A DNA stretch of 64,000 nt from an uncultured Bartonella sp. (lineage in GTDB: Bacteria; Pseudomonadota; Alphaproteobacteria; Rhizobiales; Rhizobiaceae), in the NCBI RefSeq assembly GCF_945277285.1, contig NZ_CALYPR010000001.1, forward strand, positions 1,222,575 to 1,286,574, in the 5' to 3' direction. Within the stretch, counting starts at the first letter, position 1. Each line of letters opens with the position of its first letter. The translations under genes and the position numbers were made by a program. Under the pieces are notes generated by a model. It was not told the origin of the DNA. It ran no database searches and worked only from the letters and a program-made list of their open reading frames with translations. Below, one piece after another: positions 28,367-38,829 of the stretch.

Positions 28367-31300
28367 ATGAATATAGAAATTTCGCGTCGCGCTTTTTTGA
28401 CAGGCGCGGGTGCGGGTGTCGGCGCAACAGCATTGGGTGCACTCGGGTTTAGCGAAGCCGAAGCAACTGTCGTTTCGGCCATTAAACCTTTCAGATTAGC
28501 GTCAACAACCCAAACCAGACAAACCTGCACATATTGTTCGGTTGCCTGTGGCATTATCCTTTATTCTAAAGGATCAATGAAAGACGGCAGCGCGAAAGTA
28601 ATCCACGTTGAAGGGGATGTTGACCATCCAACCAATCATGGCACATTGTGCCCGAAAGGTGCGGCACTTCTTGATACAATCCATGCAAAAACCAGATTGA
28701 CAAAGCCCAAGGTTCGTCGTCCCGGTTCAGACCATTTTGAAGAGACAACATGGGATGAGGCACTCGACAAGATTGCCCGTTACATGAAAGATGACCGTGA
28801 TGCCAATTTTGTTCAAAAGAATGAAAAAGGCCAAACCGTCAACCGTTGGCTGACAACAGGATTTCTGGCTGCATCGGCTGCAACAAATGAAACCGCATTT
28901 GCCACCTATAAGGTTGTGCGTTCTTGCGGTATGCTGGTATTCGATAACCAAGCACGTGTCTGACACGGCCCCACGGTGTCCAGTCTGGGCCCAACATTCG
29001 GTCGTGGTGCAATGACAAACCCTTGGACAGATATCCGTGCAACGGATCTTGTCATCATAATGGGTGGTAATGCTGCAGAAGCCCATCCTTGTGGCTTCAA
29101 ATGGGTAACATATGCAAAAGAGCATCGTGGTGCAAAGCTCATTGTTGTCGATCCGCGTTTCACCCGTTCGGCTTCGGTTGCCGATTTTTATGCGCCGATC
29201 CGGCAGGGAACCGATATCGCCTTTTTGTCAGGCGTCATCAATTATTGTATGAACCATGACAAGGTTCAATATGAATATGTCAAACACTTCACCAATGCCG
29301 GTTTGATTGTCAATGAAGGCTTTGGTTTCAAAGATGGTCTATTTACCGGATATGACGAGGCAAAACGTGATTATGATCGTTCAACCTGGACTTACGAGAT
29401 GGGTGAGGACGGGTATGCCAAGATTGACGAGACATTGACGCATCCGCGTTGTGTCTGGCAACTTTTGAAAAAACATGTTGCGGTCTATACGCCTGAACTT
29501 GTTGAGAGAATTTGCGGCACGCCGAAGGACAAGTTCCTCAAAATCTGCGAAATGATTGCCGAATGTTCAAGCCCGACAAAAGTCATGACATCCATGTATG
29601 CTTTGGGATGGACACAACATTCCAAGGGTGCACAGAATATTCGTACCATGTGCATGTTGCAGCTCATTCTCGGTGATATCGGTGTTCGCGGTGGTGGTGT
29701 CAATGCACTTCGTGGCCATTCCAATATTCAAGGATTGACCGATATTGGGCTAATGTCCAACCTCATTCCCGGCTATATGAATATTCCGATGGAAAACGAG
29801 GTGGATTTGAACACCTATCTTGCAAGTCGTAAATTCAAACCAATGCGGCCAAACCAGGTCAGCTATTGGCAAAACTATGACAAGTTTTTTATCTCGTTCA
29901 TGAAGTCGATGTGGGGTAAGGCGGCGACAAAAGAAAACGACTTTGCCTATGACTATCTGCCGAAGCTTGATATCGCCAATTATGATATTCTTAAAGCTGT
30001 TGACTTGATGGATCATAACAAGATGACAGGCTATTTCTGTCAAGGCTTCAACCCTGTTCTGGCCTTCCCGAATCGCGAGAAAGTCGAACGCGGTTTGAGC
30101 AAGCTCAAATATCTGGTTGTAATGGATCCACTGGAAACAGAGACAGCCCGCTTCTGGGAAAACCACGGGGATTTCAATGATGTTGACCCTTCAAAGATAG
30201 AAACCGAAGTTTTCCAACTGCCGACAAGCTGTTTTGCCGAAGATGAAGGTGCGGTCGTCAATTCGGGCCGTTGGTTGCAATGGCACTGGGCCGGACAGAA
30301 CCCGCCGGGGGACGCAAAACACGATACCTGGATTATGGCACAGCTGTGGTTACGGCTCAAAAAGCTCTATGAAAAAGAAGGTGGTGTATTTCCTGATCCT
30401 ATCGTTAATCTTCATTGGCCTTACGAGGACGAAAATGAACCCAGACCGGATGAACTGGCCAAGGAAATGAACGGTTATGTTGTCGAGGATGTTTATGATT
30501 CTAATGACCCATCCAAAAAGATTCTTGAAAAGGGCAAACAGGTTCTGGGATTTGCTTCATTGAGAGCCGATGGAACCACTGCTTCGGGATGCTGGATTTA
30601 TTCCGGCAGCTTTACTGAAGACGGTAATATGATGGCACGGCGTGATAATACCGATTATGATGAAAGCGGCCTTTATCCGAAATGGACATTTGCCTGGCCG
30701 GCCAACCGTCGTATTCTCTATAACCGTGCATCAGCCGATTTTGACGGAAAACCATGGGATCCAAGCCGCAAGGTTATCGAATGGGATGGTGAAAAATGGG
30801 CGGGATTTGATGTTCCGGATATCCCGCCGGCTTCCGATCCTCATAATGTCGGGCCCTTCATTATGAATGCCGAAGGCACTGCGCGGCTCTTTACTCTTGC
30901 CGGTCTTCGCGATGGCCCGTTCCCGGTTCACTATGAACCGTTCGAATCGCCAATCGTCAATCCGGTCGCCCCGAATATTCGCGGTAATCCGGCAGCCCGC
31001 ATTTTCGATGAAGATCTTGCTCAACTCGGCACAAGTGATGAGTATCCTTATGCAGCAACATCTTATCGTTTAACCGAGCATTTCCATTATTGGACCAAAA
31101 ACAACCGCATCAACGCTGCTTTGCAACCACAATTCTTTGTCGAGATTTCGGAAGAATTGGCTGCCGAGAAGGGCATTGTTAAAGGTGATTGGGTGAGAGT
31201 GTGGAACAAGCGCGGGAAAATTTTTGCCAAGGCACTTGTAACGAAACGTATTCATCCGCTCATTTGTGATGGAAAACCGGTGCATGTCATTGGAATTCCG

Positions 31301-31465
31301 TTGCATTGGGGGTTTATCGGTGTTGCTAAAAAGGGTTTCGGGCCAAATTCGCTGACACCGTTTGTCGGCGACGCCAATTCTCAAACACCGGAATTCAAGG
31401 CATTTCTGGTGAATATGGAAAAATCGAAAGCGCCGGTTGACGAAACGGGCAAGCCTTACGCTTAA
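28367..31465 (+). CDS. fdoG: formate dehydrogenase catalytic subunit, selenocysteine form (UGA = Sec199)
   Basis: Catalytic subunit of a periplasm-facing respiratory formate dehydrogenase (FDH-N/O type), oxidising formate to CO2. The 1032-residue product has a Tat signal SRRAFL (6-11), a [4Fe-4S] site (C54, C57, C61, C95) and the molybdopterin fold. The TGA at 28961-28963 sits in ARV-U-HG, the exact place of the active-site selenocysteine of E. coli FdnG/FdoG, and the same frame continues to 31465. A SECIS-like hairpin follows the TGA. The ATG at 28367 is preceded by AGAGGA; the frame is open to 28265, but the Tat motif fixes the start. No fdoH/fdoI follows directly: a terminator and then the Cys paralogue do. 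An automatic caller would split this gene in two. Confidence 0.95.
28514..28812 (+). repeat. long direct repeat, block A (partner 32159-32457)
   Basis: 299 bases identical by eye between the two fdoG genes at a constant offset of 3645 bases. It ends abruptly at a GTT/GTG codon difference, after which about 40 differences occur in 283 bases. Confidence 0.9.
28961..28992 (+). promoter_or_regulatory. SECIS-like element with UGA selenocysteine codon
   Basis: Directly after the TGA (28961-28963) an apical stem CCA (28980-28982 region) / TGG closes a GTC loop at 28983-28985. A U at 28979 precedes it, and lower pairs GG (28975-28976) / CC (28991-28992) and G78-C90 lie beneath. The loop starts 23 bases from the U of UGA, matching the E. 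coli fdhF layout, where a bulged U and a GGUC loop are bound by SelB. Pairing was done by eye. Confidence 0.75.
29096..30381 (+). repeat. long direct repeat, block B (partner 32741-34026)
   Basis: About 1286 bases apparently identical between the two fdoG genes, beginning 133 bases after the Sec/Cys codon and ending at a GGT/GGC difference. A further shorter identical block runs from about 30662 to 30798. The size suggests recent gene conversion or a recent duplication followed by patchwork divergence. Confidence 0.85.
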
Positions 31466-31494
31466 TGCTTTGCTTATAGTAATCTGATGGTACA

Positions 31495-31533
31495 AAAGCG
31501 GTCCGGATAGTTTATTCGAACCGCTTTATTTTT
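31495..31533 (+). terminator. terminator after fdoG(Sec)
   Basis: AAAGCGGT (31495-31502) pairs with ACCGCTTT (31520-31527), followed by ATTTTTG. It lies 30 bases after the stop and would separate the Sec-type gene from the downstream Cys-type operon. Confidence 0.75.
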
Positions 31534-32011
31534 GTATTGAACACCGCTGGAGTTTCGTCAAACAAAAAGCGTTGAATGGTGGCGATTAAAGGTTTTTTTA
31601 AAAAACGCTCTTAATTCCTGACCAAAAGTATTCGAAATTATTGTTTTAAAACAGTATGTCATTTTTCTAAACGGAAGCATGAGTAATCGAATTGCTAGGC
31701 GCTTTTGAGTCATCGTAACTAAATGGAGGGGTGTTTTATTGACCAGTTGTGAGCTGATCATAGAGTTGTGATCGTAATCGGTCAAAATGGTGGTAATTAC
31801 AGGATTGCATTATCGTTTTCTCAGGTACATATCGGTAATAGATTGAAAATAATGGAAAATAAATTAGAAAATCCTGCTTTAGCGACACCAAGGTGCTGGT
31901 ATCAAGCGGGGCAGAACAGAGTTTTGAAAACCCGAGATTGATTGCTTTAGAAAGATTCTTGTTTTACATTTATTTTTACGGGGTGATCAAAAACATTCAA
32001 AGGAATAGCGT
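31534..32011. other. long leader region of the Cys-type fdoG operon
   Basis: About 480 bases with no supported gene between the terminator of the Sec-type gene and the Cys-type fdoG. It is AT-rich and should hold the promoter for fdoG(Cys)-fdoH-fdoI. It shows no similarity to the leader of the first copy that could be seen by eye, so the two paralogues are probably regulated differently. Confidence 0.5.
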
Positions 32012-35000
32012 ATGAATATAGAGGTCACACGACGCGCCTTTTTGAAAGGTGCGAGTGCAGGATTCGGAGCAACAGCGCTTAGTGCGCTCGGTTTTAGCAC
32101 TGCAGAAGCTATCGTTGTTGCCGGTATCAGGCCGTATAGGTTGGCTTCAACTTTCCAGACCAGACAAACCTGCACATATTGTTCGGTTGCCTGTGGCATT
32201 ATCCTTTATTCTAAAGGATCAATGAAAGACGGCAGCGCGAAAGTAATCCACGTTGAAGGGGATGTTGACCATCCAACCAATCATGGCACATTGTGCCCGA
32301 AAGGTGCGGCACTTCTTGATACAATCCATGCAAAAACCAGATTGACAAAGCCCAAGGTTCGTCGTCCCGGTTCAGACCATTTTGAAGAGACAACATGGGA
32401 TGAGGCACTCGACAAGATTGCCCGTTACATGAAAGATGACCGTGATGCCAATTTTGTGCAAAAGAATGACAAAGGCCAAACCGTCAACCGGTGGCTGACA
32501 ACAGGATTTCTGGCAGCATCGGCTACAACAAATGAAACCGCATTTGCCACCTACAAGGTTGTGCGTTCCTGCGGTATGCTGGTATTCGATAATCAGGCAC
32601 GCGTTTGCCATGGCTCGACTGTTGCAAGTCTGGCACCGACATTCGGTCGTGGTGCAATGACCAATTTATGGACTGATATCCGAGCGACTGATCTTGTTAT
32701 TGTGATGGGCGGCAATGCTGCTGAAGCTCATCCCTGTGGTTTCAAATGGGTAACATATGCAAAAGAGCATCGTGGTGCAAAGCTCATTGTTGTCGATCCG
32801 CGTTTCACCCGTTCGGCTTCGGTTGCCGATTTTTATGCGCCGATCCGGCAGGGAACCGATATCGCCTTTTTGTCAGGCGTCATCAATTATTGTATGAACC
32901 ATGACAAGGTTCAATATGAATATGTCAAACACTTCACCAATGCCGGTTTGATTGTCAATGAAGGCTTTGGTTTCAAAGATGGTCTATTTACCGGATATGA
33001 CGAGGCAAAACGTGATTATGATCGTTCAACCTGGACTTACGAGATGGGTGAGGACGGGTATGCCAAGATTGACGAGACATTGACGCATCCGCGTTGTGTC
33101 TGGCAACTTTTGAAAAAACATGTTGCGGTCTATACGCCTGAACTTGTTGAGAGAATTTGCGGCACGCCGAAGGACAAGTTCCTCAAAATCTGCGAAATGA
33201 TTGCCGAATGTTCAAGCCCGACAAAAGTCATGACATCCATGTATGCTTTGGGATGGACACAACATTCCAAGGGTGCACAGAATATTCGTACCATGTGCAT
33301 GTTGCAGCTCATTCTCGGTGATATCGGTGTTCGCGGTGGTGGTGTCAATGCACTTCGTGGCCATTCCAATATTCAAGGATTGACCGATATTGGGCTAATG
33401 TCCAACCTCATTCCCGGCTATATGAATATTCCGATGGAAAACGAGGTGGATTTGAACACCTATCTTGCAAGTCGTAAATTCAAACCAATGCGGCCAAACC
33501 AGGTCAGCTATTGGCAAAACTATGACAAGTTTTTTATCTCGTTCATGAAGTCGATGTGGGGTAAGGCGGCGACAAAAGAAAACGACTTTGCCTATGACTA
33601 TCTGCCGAAGCTTGATATCGCCAATTATGATATTCTTAAAGCTGTTGACTTGATGGATCATAACAAGATGACAGGCTATTTCTGTCAAGGCTTCAACCCT
33701 GTTCTGGCCTTCCCGAATCGCGAGAAAGTCGAACGCGGTTTGAGCAAGCTCAAATATCTGGTTGTAATGGATCCACTGGAAACAGAGACAGCCCGCTTCT
33801 GGGAAAACCACGGGGATTTCAATGATGTTGACCCTTCAAAGATAGAAACCGAAGTTTTCCAACTGCCGACAAGCTGTTTTGCCGAAGATGAAGGTGCGGT
33901 CGTCAATTCGGGCCGTTGGTTGCAATGGCACTGGGCCGGACAGAACCCGCCGGGGGACGCAAAACACGATACCTGGATTATGGCACAGCTGTGGTTACGG
34001 CTCAAAAAGCTCTATGAAAAAGAAGGCGGTGTATTTCCTGATCCTATCGCTAATCTTCATTGGCCATACAAAGACGAAAACGAGCCGCGGCCGGATGAAT
34101 TGACAAAAGAACTCAATGGTTATGTTGTCGAGGATGTTTATGATTCTGATGACTCGTCCAAGAAGATTCTTGAAAAAGGCAAACAAATTTCAAGCTTTGC
34201 TTTGTTGCGTAACGACGGTTCAACAGCTGCGGGGTGTTGGGTATATACCGGCAGCTTTACCGAAGACGGCAACATGATGGCACGGCGTGATAATACCGAT
34301 TATGACGAAAGCGGCCTTTATCCGAAATGGACATTTGCCTGGCCGGCCAACCGTCGTATTCTCTATAACCGTGCATCAGCCGATTTTGACGGAAAACCAT
34401 GGGATCCAAGCCGCAAGGTTATCGAATGGGATGGTGAAAAATGGACGGGATTTGATGTTCCGGATATCCCGCCATCTGCCAAACCTCATGATGTCGGGCC
34501 CTTCATTATGAATGCCGAAGGAACAGGGCGGCTCTTTACTCTTGCGGGGCTGCGTGATGGCCCGTTCCCGGTTCACTATGAACCGTTCGAATCGCCAATT
34601 GTCAATCCGGTTGCCCCGAAGATTCGCGGTAATCCGGCTGCTCGTATATTTGACGGTGATTTCAAACAATTGGGAACAAGTGATGAATATCCTTACGCGG
34701 CAACGTCTTATCGTTTAACCGAACATTTCGGATATTGGACGAAAAACAACCGCATCAACGCTGCTTTGCAACCACAATTCTTTGTCGAGATTTCGGAAGA
34801 ATTGGCTGCCGAGAAGGGTGTTGTCAAAGGTGATTGGGTGAGAGTATGGAACAAACGCGGGCAAATTTTTGCCAAAGCGGTGGTGACAAAACGTATTCAT
34901 CCCCTTATTTGTGATGGCAAGACGGTAAACGTTATTGGTATTCCGGTTCATTGGGGGTTTGTCGGTGCAGCCAAGAAAGGGTTAGGACCCAATATGCTTA

Positions 35001-35107
35001 CACCGGTTGTTGGTGATGCCAATTCCCAGACGCCTGAATATAAGGCATTTCTGGTGAATATGGAAAAATCGAGAGCGCCGGTTGATGCAGATGGAAAGGT
35101 GGCATAA
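32012..35107 (+). CDS. fdoG: formate dehydrogenase catalytic subunit, cysteine form (Cys199)
   Basis: A 1031-residue paralogue of the preceding gene with Tat signal TRRAFLKG, the same four iron-sulphur cysteines and the full molybdopterin domains. The active-site codon is TGC (32606-32608), giving Cys199 where the upstream copy has UGA. It is followed with a one-base overlap by fdoH and then fdoI, so it is the operon-borne catalytic subunit. Residues 49-149 and 244-672 are identical between copies, whereas the segment around residue 199 and parts of the C-terminal third differ. Cys-type enzymes of this family are usually slower but do not need selenium. Confidence 0.96.
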   Translation: MNIEVTRRAFLKGASAGFGATALSALGFSTAEAIVVAGIRPYRLASTFQTRQTCTYCSVACGIILYSKGSMKDGSAKVIHVEGDVDHPTNHGTLCPKGAALLDTIHAKTRLTKPKVRRPGSDHFEETTWDEALDKIARYMKDDRDANFVQKNDKGQTVNRWLTTGFLAASATTNETAFATYKVVRSCGMLVFDNQARVCHGSTVASLAPTFGRGAMTNLWTDIRATDLVIVMGGNAAEAHPCGFKWVTYAKEHRGAKLIVVDPRFTRSASVADFYAPIRQGTDIAFLSGVINYCMNHDKVQYEYVKHFTNAGLIVNEGFGFKDGLFTGYDEAKRDYDRSTWTYEMGEDGYAKIDETLTHPRCVWQLLKKHVAVYTPELVERICGTPKDKFLKICEMIAECSSPTKVMTSMYALGWTQHSKGAQNIRTMCMLQLILGDIGVRGGGVNALRGHSNIQGLTDIGLMSNLIPGYMNIPMENEVDLNTYLASRKFKPMRPNQVSYWQNYDKFFISFMKSMWGKAATKENDFAYDYLPKLDIANYDILKAVDLMDHNKMTGYFCQGFNPVLAFPNREKVERGLSKLKYLVVMDPLETETARFWENHGDFNDVDPSKIETEVFQLPTSCFAEDEGAVVNSGRWLQWHWAGQNPPGDAKHDTWIMAQLWLRLKKLYEKEGGVFPDPIANLHWPYKDENEPRPDELTKELNGYVVEDVYDSDDSSKKILEKGKQISSFALLRNDGSTAAGCWVYTGSFTEDGNMMARRDNTDYDESGLYPKWTFAWPANRRILYNRASADFDGKPWDPSRKVIEWDGEKWTGFDVPDIPPSAKPHDVGPFIMNAEGTGRLFTLAGLRDGPFPVHYEPFESPIVNPVAPKIRGNPAARIFDGDFKQLGTSDEYPYAATSYRLTEHFGYWTKNNRINAALQPQFFVEISEELAAEKGVVKGDWVRVWNKRGQIFAKAVVTKRIHPLICDGKTVNVIGIPVHWGFVGAAKKGLGPNMLTPVVGDANSQTPEYKAFLVNMEKSRAPVDADGKVA

Positions 35108-36051
35108 TGATTAATATTAATCCTCCTACACAGGATAACATAACGCCTCAGATTGGTCCGGATGATTATATCCGCGCCTCTGCTTCGACAGTGCCACAGC
35201 CAAAACGAAAACTCGAAGAAGTTGCGAAGCTGATTGATGTTTCGCGTTGTATCGGTTGCAAAGCCTGCCAGTCGGCCTGCTCCGAATGGAATGAGTTAAG
35301 TCCGGAAATTGGCGACAATGTCGGTGTTTATGACAATCCGAGAGACCTTTCACCCAATGCTTTTACGGTGATGCGTTTTACCGAATGGGTCAATCCGGAA
35401 ACCGATACATTTGAATGGCTTATTCGTAAAGATGGTTGCATGCATTGTTCGGAACCGGGCTGTTTGGCCGCTTGCCCGTCACCGGGAGCTATTGTGCAAT
35501 ATTCCAATGGTGTCGTAGATTTTATCCATGATAAGTGCATCGGGTGCGGATATTGTATCAAAGGCTGTCCTTTCAATATTCCGCGCGTTTCGCAGGTTAC
35601 ACATAGAGCCTATAAATGTACCTTGTGCTCGGATCGCATTGCGGTTGGACAAAAGCCTGCTTGTGCAAAAACCTGCCCGACCGAAGCTATTATGTTCGGC
35701 ACAAAAGCAGAACTCAAGGAACATGCGAAAGAACGCATTGCCGATCTGAAAAAACGTGGCTATGAACATGCCGGTCTTTATGACCCGCAGGGCGTTGGCG
35801 GAACGCATGTGATGTATGTTCTCCATCATGCCGATCAACCAAGCATTTATGCCAACTTGCCTGATAATCCAAAGATTTCTCCGGTGGTAAAAACCTGGAA
35901 AGGAATTTCTAAATATCTAGGATTGGGGGCAATTTCTGCCGCCATTTTGGGTGCTGCCGCACATGGCCTCTTATTAGGGCGGACGCGGGTGACAAAACTC
36001 GATGAAGAACGGGCTGAAAAAACCTTAGAGGATATTGAACATGACTCGTAA
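35107..36051 (+). CDS. fdoH: formate dehydrogenase iron-sulphur (beta) subunit FdoH
   Basis: FdoH carries electrons from the catalytic subunit to the membrane cytochrome. The 314-residue protein has four cysteine clusters of the ferredoxin-like type: [11 protein letters not shown] (about residues 51-61), [27 protein letters not shown] and CTLCSDR...CAKTCP. A C-terminal membrane anchor follows (about 265-290). Its ATG overlaps the last base of the Cys-type fdoG stop, and its end overlaps fdoI by 11 bases. It is the only beta subunit in the window, so the Sec-type FdoG would also have to use it. Confidence 0.96.
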   Translation: MININPPTQDNITPQIGPDDYIRASASTVPQPKRKLEEVAKLIDVSRCIGCKACQSACSEWNELSPEIGDNVGVYDNPRDLSPNAFTVMRFTEWVNPETDTFEWLIRKDGCMHCSEPGCLAACPSPGAIVQYSNGVVDFIHDKCIGCGYCIKGCPFNIPRVSQVTHRAYKCTLCSDRIAVGQKPACAKTCPTEAIMFGTKAELKEHAKERIADLKKRGYEHAGLYDPQGVGGTHVMYVLHHADQPSIYANLPDNPKISPVVKTWKGISKYLGLGAISAAILGAAAHGLLLGRTRVTKLDEERAEKTLEDIEHDS

Positions 36052-36724
36052 GCTTTACGAAAAATATGACTACGTCCATGAGGGTAAGTCTGTCATAGTT
36101 GATCGCTATACGAAAGGCGCACGAATCAATCACTGGGTTGGCGCAGTTTCGATGATTCTTCTGGCTTTTACAGGCCTGATGATGTATTGGCCGCCACTTT
36201 TCCCGCTTTCCAATCTTATCGGCGGCGGGCAAGTGGTGCGTACCATCCATCCCTATATCGGGGTGATTATGGTCATCAGTTTTGCTGGCCTTTTTTTCCG
36301 TTTCTGGCGTTTGAATATTTGGGAGAATTCCGATCTCAAGTGGATTCTGGATATCAAGGATGTCATGGAGGGGGAAGAGGATAATCTTCCCTTTATCGGA
36401 AAATATAATTTTGGCCAAAAATGTATTTTCTGGGCTATGTCAATTGGGCTTTTTGTGTTGATTGTAACCGGATGTATGGTGTGGCAGGCTTATTTTGCAC
36501 CATTATTCCCGATTGAATGGCAGCGCTATGCCCTGCTTTTACATTCCATCGTTGCCTCTTGTATTATTGCGGTGTGGATTGTTCACGTTTACGCCGGCTA
36601 TTGGGTTGCCGGTTCCGTCACAGCGATGACTAAAGGAAAGATTTCCGGTGGATTTGCATGGGCTCACCATCGCAAATGGTATATTGCTCTCCTTAAAGCA
36701 AAACGTATCAAACAGGATCATTAA
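36041..36724 (+). CDS. fdoI: formate dehydrogenase cytochrome b556 (gamma) subunit FdoI
   Basis: FdoI is the membrane cytochrome b that passes electrons to the quinone pool. The 227-residue protein has four hydrophobic helices, with histidines in [28 protein letters not shown] and IVHVYAGYW suited to bind two haems. The ATG at 36041 follows GAGGA; the frame open to 36035 adds only two residues. It ends the fdoG(Cys)-fdoH-fdoI operon, followed by a strong terminator at 36742. Confidence 0.95.
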   Translation: MTRKLYEKYDYVHEGKSVIVDRYTKGARINHWVGAVSMILLAFTGLMMYWPPLFPLSNLIGGGQVVRTIHPYIGVIMVISFAGLFFRFWRLNIWENSDLKWILDIKDVMEGEEDNLPFIGKYNFGQKCIFWAMSIGLFVLIVTGCMVWQAYFAPLFPIEWQRYALLLHSIVASCIIAVWIVHVYAGYWVAGSVTAMTKGKISGGFAWAHHRKWYIALLKAKRIKQDH

Positions 36725-36741
36725 GCCGAGCTTTTCTTATG

Positions 36742-36784
36742 AAAGCCGCATTGTTAAAACTTTTAAACAATGCGGCTTTTTTAT
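36742..36784 (+). terminator. terminator after fdoI
   Basis: AAAGCCGCATTGTT (36742-36755) pairs perfectly over 14 bp with AACAATGCGGCTTT (36766-36779), followed by TTTTATTTT. Confidence 0.88.
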
Positions 36785-36894
36785 TTTGATTTGCCAAGTA
36801 TTCTTTTGGTGCTCTTTTTGCCAGTGTTCTTTGAATTGAAAGATAATCAAGTTCATAAACGTTTGGTCTATTACCAGCCCCTCTGCTTCACCAT

Positions 36895-37365
36895 TCAATT
36901 GTGACCGGTAGAGCCAAATCCTTTTTCCCCACGGAGTGTTGAAGAGATCGTTGTGGTTTCGACAATGGCAATTTGCGGTGCCGGTGCAATAACTGTTTGG
37001 GCTATGCGCATGCCGCGCGTAATTGTAAAAGATTCTTTCCCGAGATTAATAAGAAGTACCTTGATTTCGCCGCGATAGTCGCTGTCAATCGTGCCCGGTG
37101 TATTAAGACAGGTAATACCATATTTGAAAGCAAGCCCCGAGCGCGGGCGGATTTGCGCCTCATAGCCTTCCGGCAGTTCAAATACCAATCCTGTTGGCAC
37201 AAGGGCACGCTCGCCGGGAGAAAGCACAAGCTCTTCTCCTTCTTCCAGTGCTGCGCGCAAATCCATTCCGGCAGATCCGGCTGTTTCATAAGAGGGAAGT
37301 CCGAGGCCTTGCGAGTGAGCGAGGCGGCGAATAGAAAGTTTGACCGATAAATCTGGCTGCGACAT
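36895..37365 (-). CDS. dut: dUTP diphosphatase Dut
   Basis: Dut hydrolyses dUTP to dUMP, keeping uracil out of DNA and feeding thymidylate synthesis. The protein (156 residues from the ATG at 37365) has the trimeric dUTPase motifs [27 protein letters not shown] and the C-terminal [10 protein letters not shown] loop. The frame extends upstream to 37395, but [10 protein letters not shown] is the usual beginning. Gene stands alone. Confidence 0.95.
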   Translation of the reverse strand: MSQPDLSVKLSIRRLAHSQGLGLPSYETAGSAGMDLRAALEEGEELVLSPGERALVPTGLVFELPEGYEAQIRPRSGLAFKYGITCLNTPGTIDSDYRGEIKVLLINLGKESFTITRGMRIAQTVIAPAPQIAIVETTTISSTLRGEKGFGSTGHN

Positions 37366-37450
37366 GGGATGCCCTTGAATATATAACAGGTACAATTCTT
37401 TTAAAGGCCGGGCGGATAAGATACAAGCGGTTGCCTATATAAGTATTCGG

Positions 37451-38437
37451 TTACGCACTTCCGATAAGGATACCGGTGGCAAAAACCAGTGCACCACCCA
37501 CAACCACCTGCAAAGCAGCGCGCCAGAACGGGGTTTCCATAAACCTGTTTTGTATCCACGCAATGGCCCATAATTCGACAAATACGACAGCAAAGGCGAT
37601 TGCGACGGCGATATGAAAATCGGGAATAAGGAAGGGGAGCGCATGGCCCAAACCACCCAATGATGTCATCACACCATTGGCAATGCCGCGTTTTATTGGC
37701 GAGCCCCTGCCTGATAGTTTCCCGTCATCATGGGCAGCTTCGGTAAATCCCATCGAAATACCGGCACCAAGCGAAGCCGACAGGCCAACAAGAAAAGTTT
37801 GCCGTGTGTCACCGGTTGCAAAAGCAGCCGCAAAAATTGGAGCCAGTGTTGAAACCGATCCATCCATCAATCCGGCAAGGCCGGGTTGAATCCATGTAAG
37901 AAGGGTTTGTTTTCTTTCTCTTGCGCGCTCTTCATCAGCTACTGATTTCGGTGCGTATTTCTTTTCAAGTTGTATCGCTACATCTTCGTGGTGCTTTTCT
38001 TCCAGCGCAAGGTCGCCCAATAATTTGCGTATTTCAGCATCTTTGGCGTGATCGGCCGCCTGCTCATAAAAACGGGCCGATTGATCTTCCATTTGCGCAA
38101 CCGAATCACGAACTTTATCAATGCCGAGCGGGCGTATGAGCCAATCAGGTTTGCGATCATAAAAGCCGCTCACATGTTCGCGCCGGATCAGAGGAATCAT
38201 CTTCCCGAAACGTTTTTCAAAAATCTTGATGAGACGGTCACGGTGGCTATGTTCTTCGTCGGCCATCTTCTCGAAAATCTTGGCAGTGGCCGGAAACTCG
38301 TCGCGTAGACCATCAGCATAGGTAAGATAGATGCGCTCGTCATCTTCTTCGGAGGAAATGGCAAGGGCAAGAATCTCTTTCTCATTAAGAGAAGTAAAAG
38401 GCCTGCGATAGGAAGAGGCAAAAAGTTTTGAAAACAT
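37451..38437 (-). CDS. mbfA: membrane-bound ferritin MbfA (erythrin-VIT1 fusion), iron exporter
   Basis: The 328-residue protein fuses an N-terminal ferritin-like (rubrerythrin/erythrin) domain (about residues 15-160) to a C-terminal VIT1/CCC1 membrane domain with about five helices (175-328). The ferritin-like domain carries iron-ligand patterns such as ISSEEDDERIY, EEHSHRDRL and LEEKHHEDV. This is the MbfA architecture; MbfA exports iron and protects against peroxide in Agrobacterium and Bradyrhizobium, where it is repressed by Irr. A perfect Irr box lies 14 bases before its start. Confidence 0.92.
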   Translation of the reverse strand: MFSKLFASSYRRPFTSLNEKEILALAISSEEDDERIYLTYADGLRDEFPATAKIFEKMADEEHSHRDRLIKIFEKRFGKMIPLIRREHVSGFYDRKPDWLIRPLGIDKVRDSVAQMEDQSARFYEQAADHAKDAEIRKLLGDLALEEKHHEDVAIQLEKKYAPKSVADEERARERKQTLLTWIQPGLAGLMDGSVSTLAPIFAAAFATGDTRQTFLVGLSASLGAGISMGFTEAAHDDGKLSGRGSPIKRGIANGVMTSLGGLGHALPFLIPDFHIAVAIAFAVVFVELWAIAWIQNRFMETPFWRAALQVVVGGALVFATGILIGSA

Positions 38438-38450
38438 GTGAAACCTATAG

Positions 38451-38467
38451 TTTAGAATTATTCTAAA
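38451..38467. promoter_or_regulatory. Irr iron-control element (ICE) before mbfA
   Basis: TTTAGAATTATTCTAAA is a perfect 17-base palindrome centred at 38459 and matches the rhizobial ICE pattern bound by Irr under iron limitation. It ends immediately upstream of mbfA, where bound Irr would block transcription. Confidence 0.82.
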
Positions 38468-38829
38468 TTAATCGCGTTAGTCACGAATTCAATCATTAAA
38501 ATGAATAGCGCACTTTATTGTGAAGAATATTGTTTTGCAGAAAACCGGCATTCCGGCCTTTTTTTTAGGGATAAGAGGATAACAATCGGCATTTTATAAA
38601 TTATTCTCAGTGATTCTTGATCATCTCTTGTTGACGTTGATAGACGACCATTCATGATAAGGATCATGCTCAGGGGCTGTTTTTCTCTATTTATCAATGA
38701 AAATTGCGGACCCCTTTGTTGTTATCAAAAGCAGAGAAAATGTCACCCACCGGAAGTTTAAAAAAATTGTGCCCCGTTGTTTTATGTACTGGCTCTGGTC
38801 TTGCCAGTTCTAAGGCTCGATTTTCAAGG
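38468..38829. other. intergenic region, no gene recognised
   Basis: About 360 bases between the mbfA promoter and the remains of a lysozyme gene. No convincing frame or RNA gene was seen. The last part may contain eroded 5' sequence of the pseudogene. Confidence 0.4.

Noticed and set aside
28265..28963. A separate 232-residue protein ending at the TGA
   Set aside because: It is the N-terminal part of the Sec-type fdoG. The Tat signal sets the start at 28367, and the TGA matches the family's Sec position, so it is not an independent gene or a nonsense mutation.
28976..31465. A separate 829-residue molybdopterin oxidoreductase starting at GTG 28976
   Set aside because: It lacks a ribosome binding site, the Tat signal and the iron-sulphur domain, and continues the upstream frame across the UGA.
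31558..31785. 75-codon minus-strand ORF between the two fdoG genes
   Set aside because: No ribosome binding site or family; lies in AT-rich noncoding DNA.
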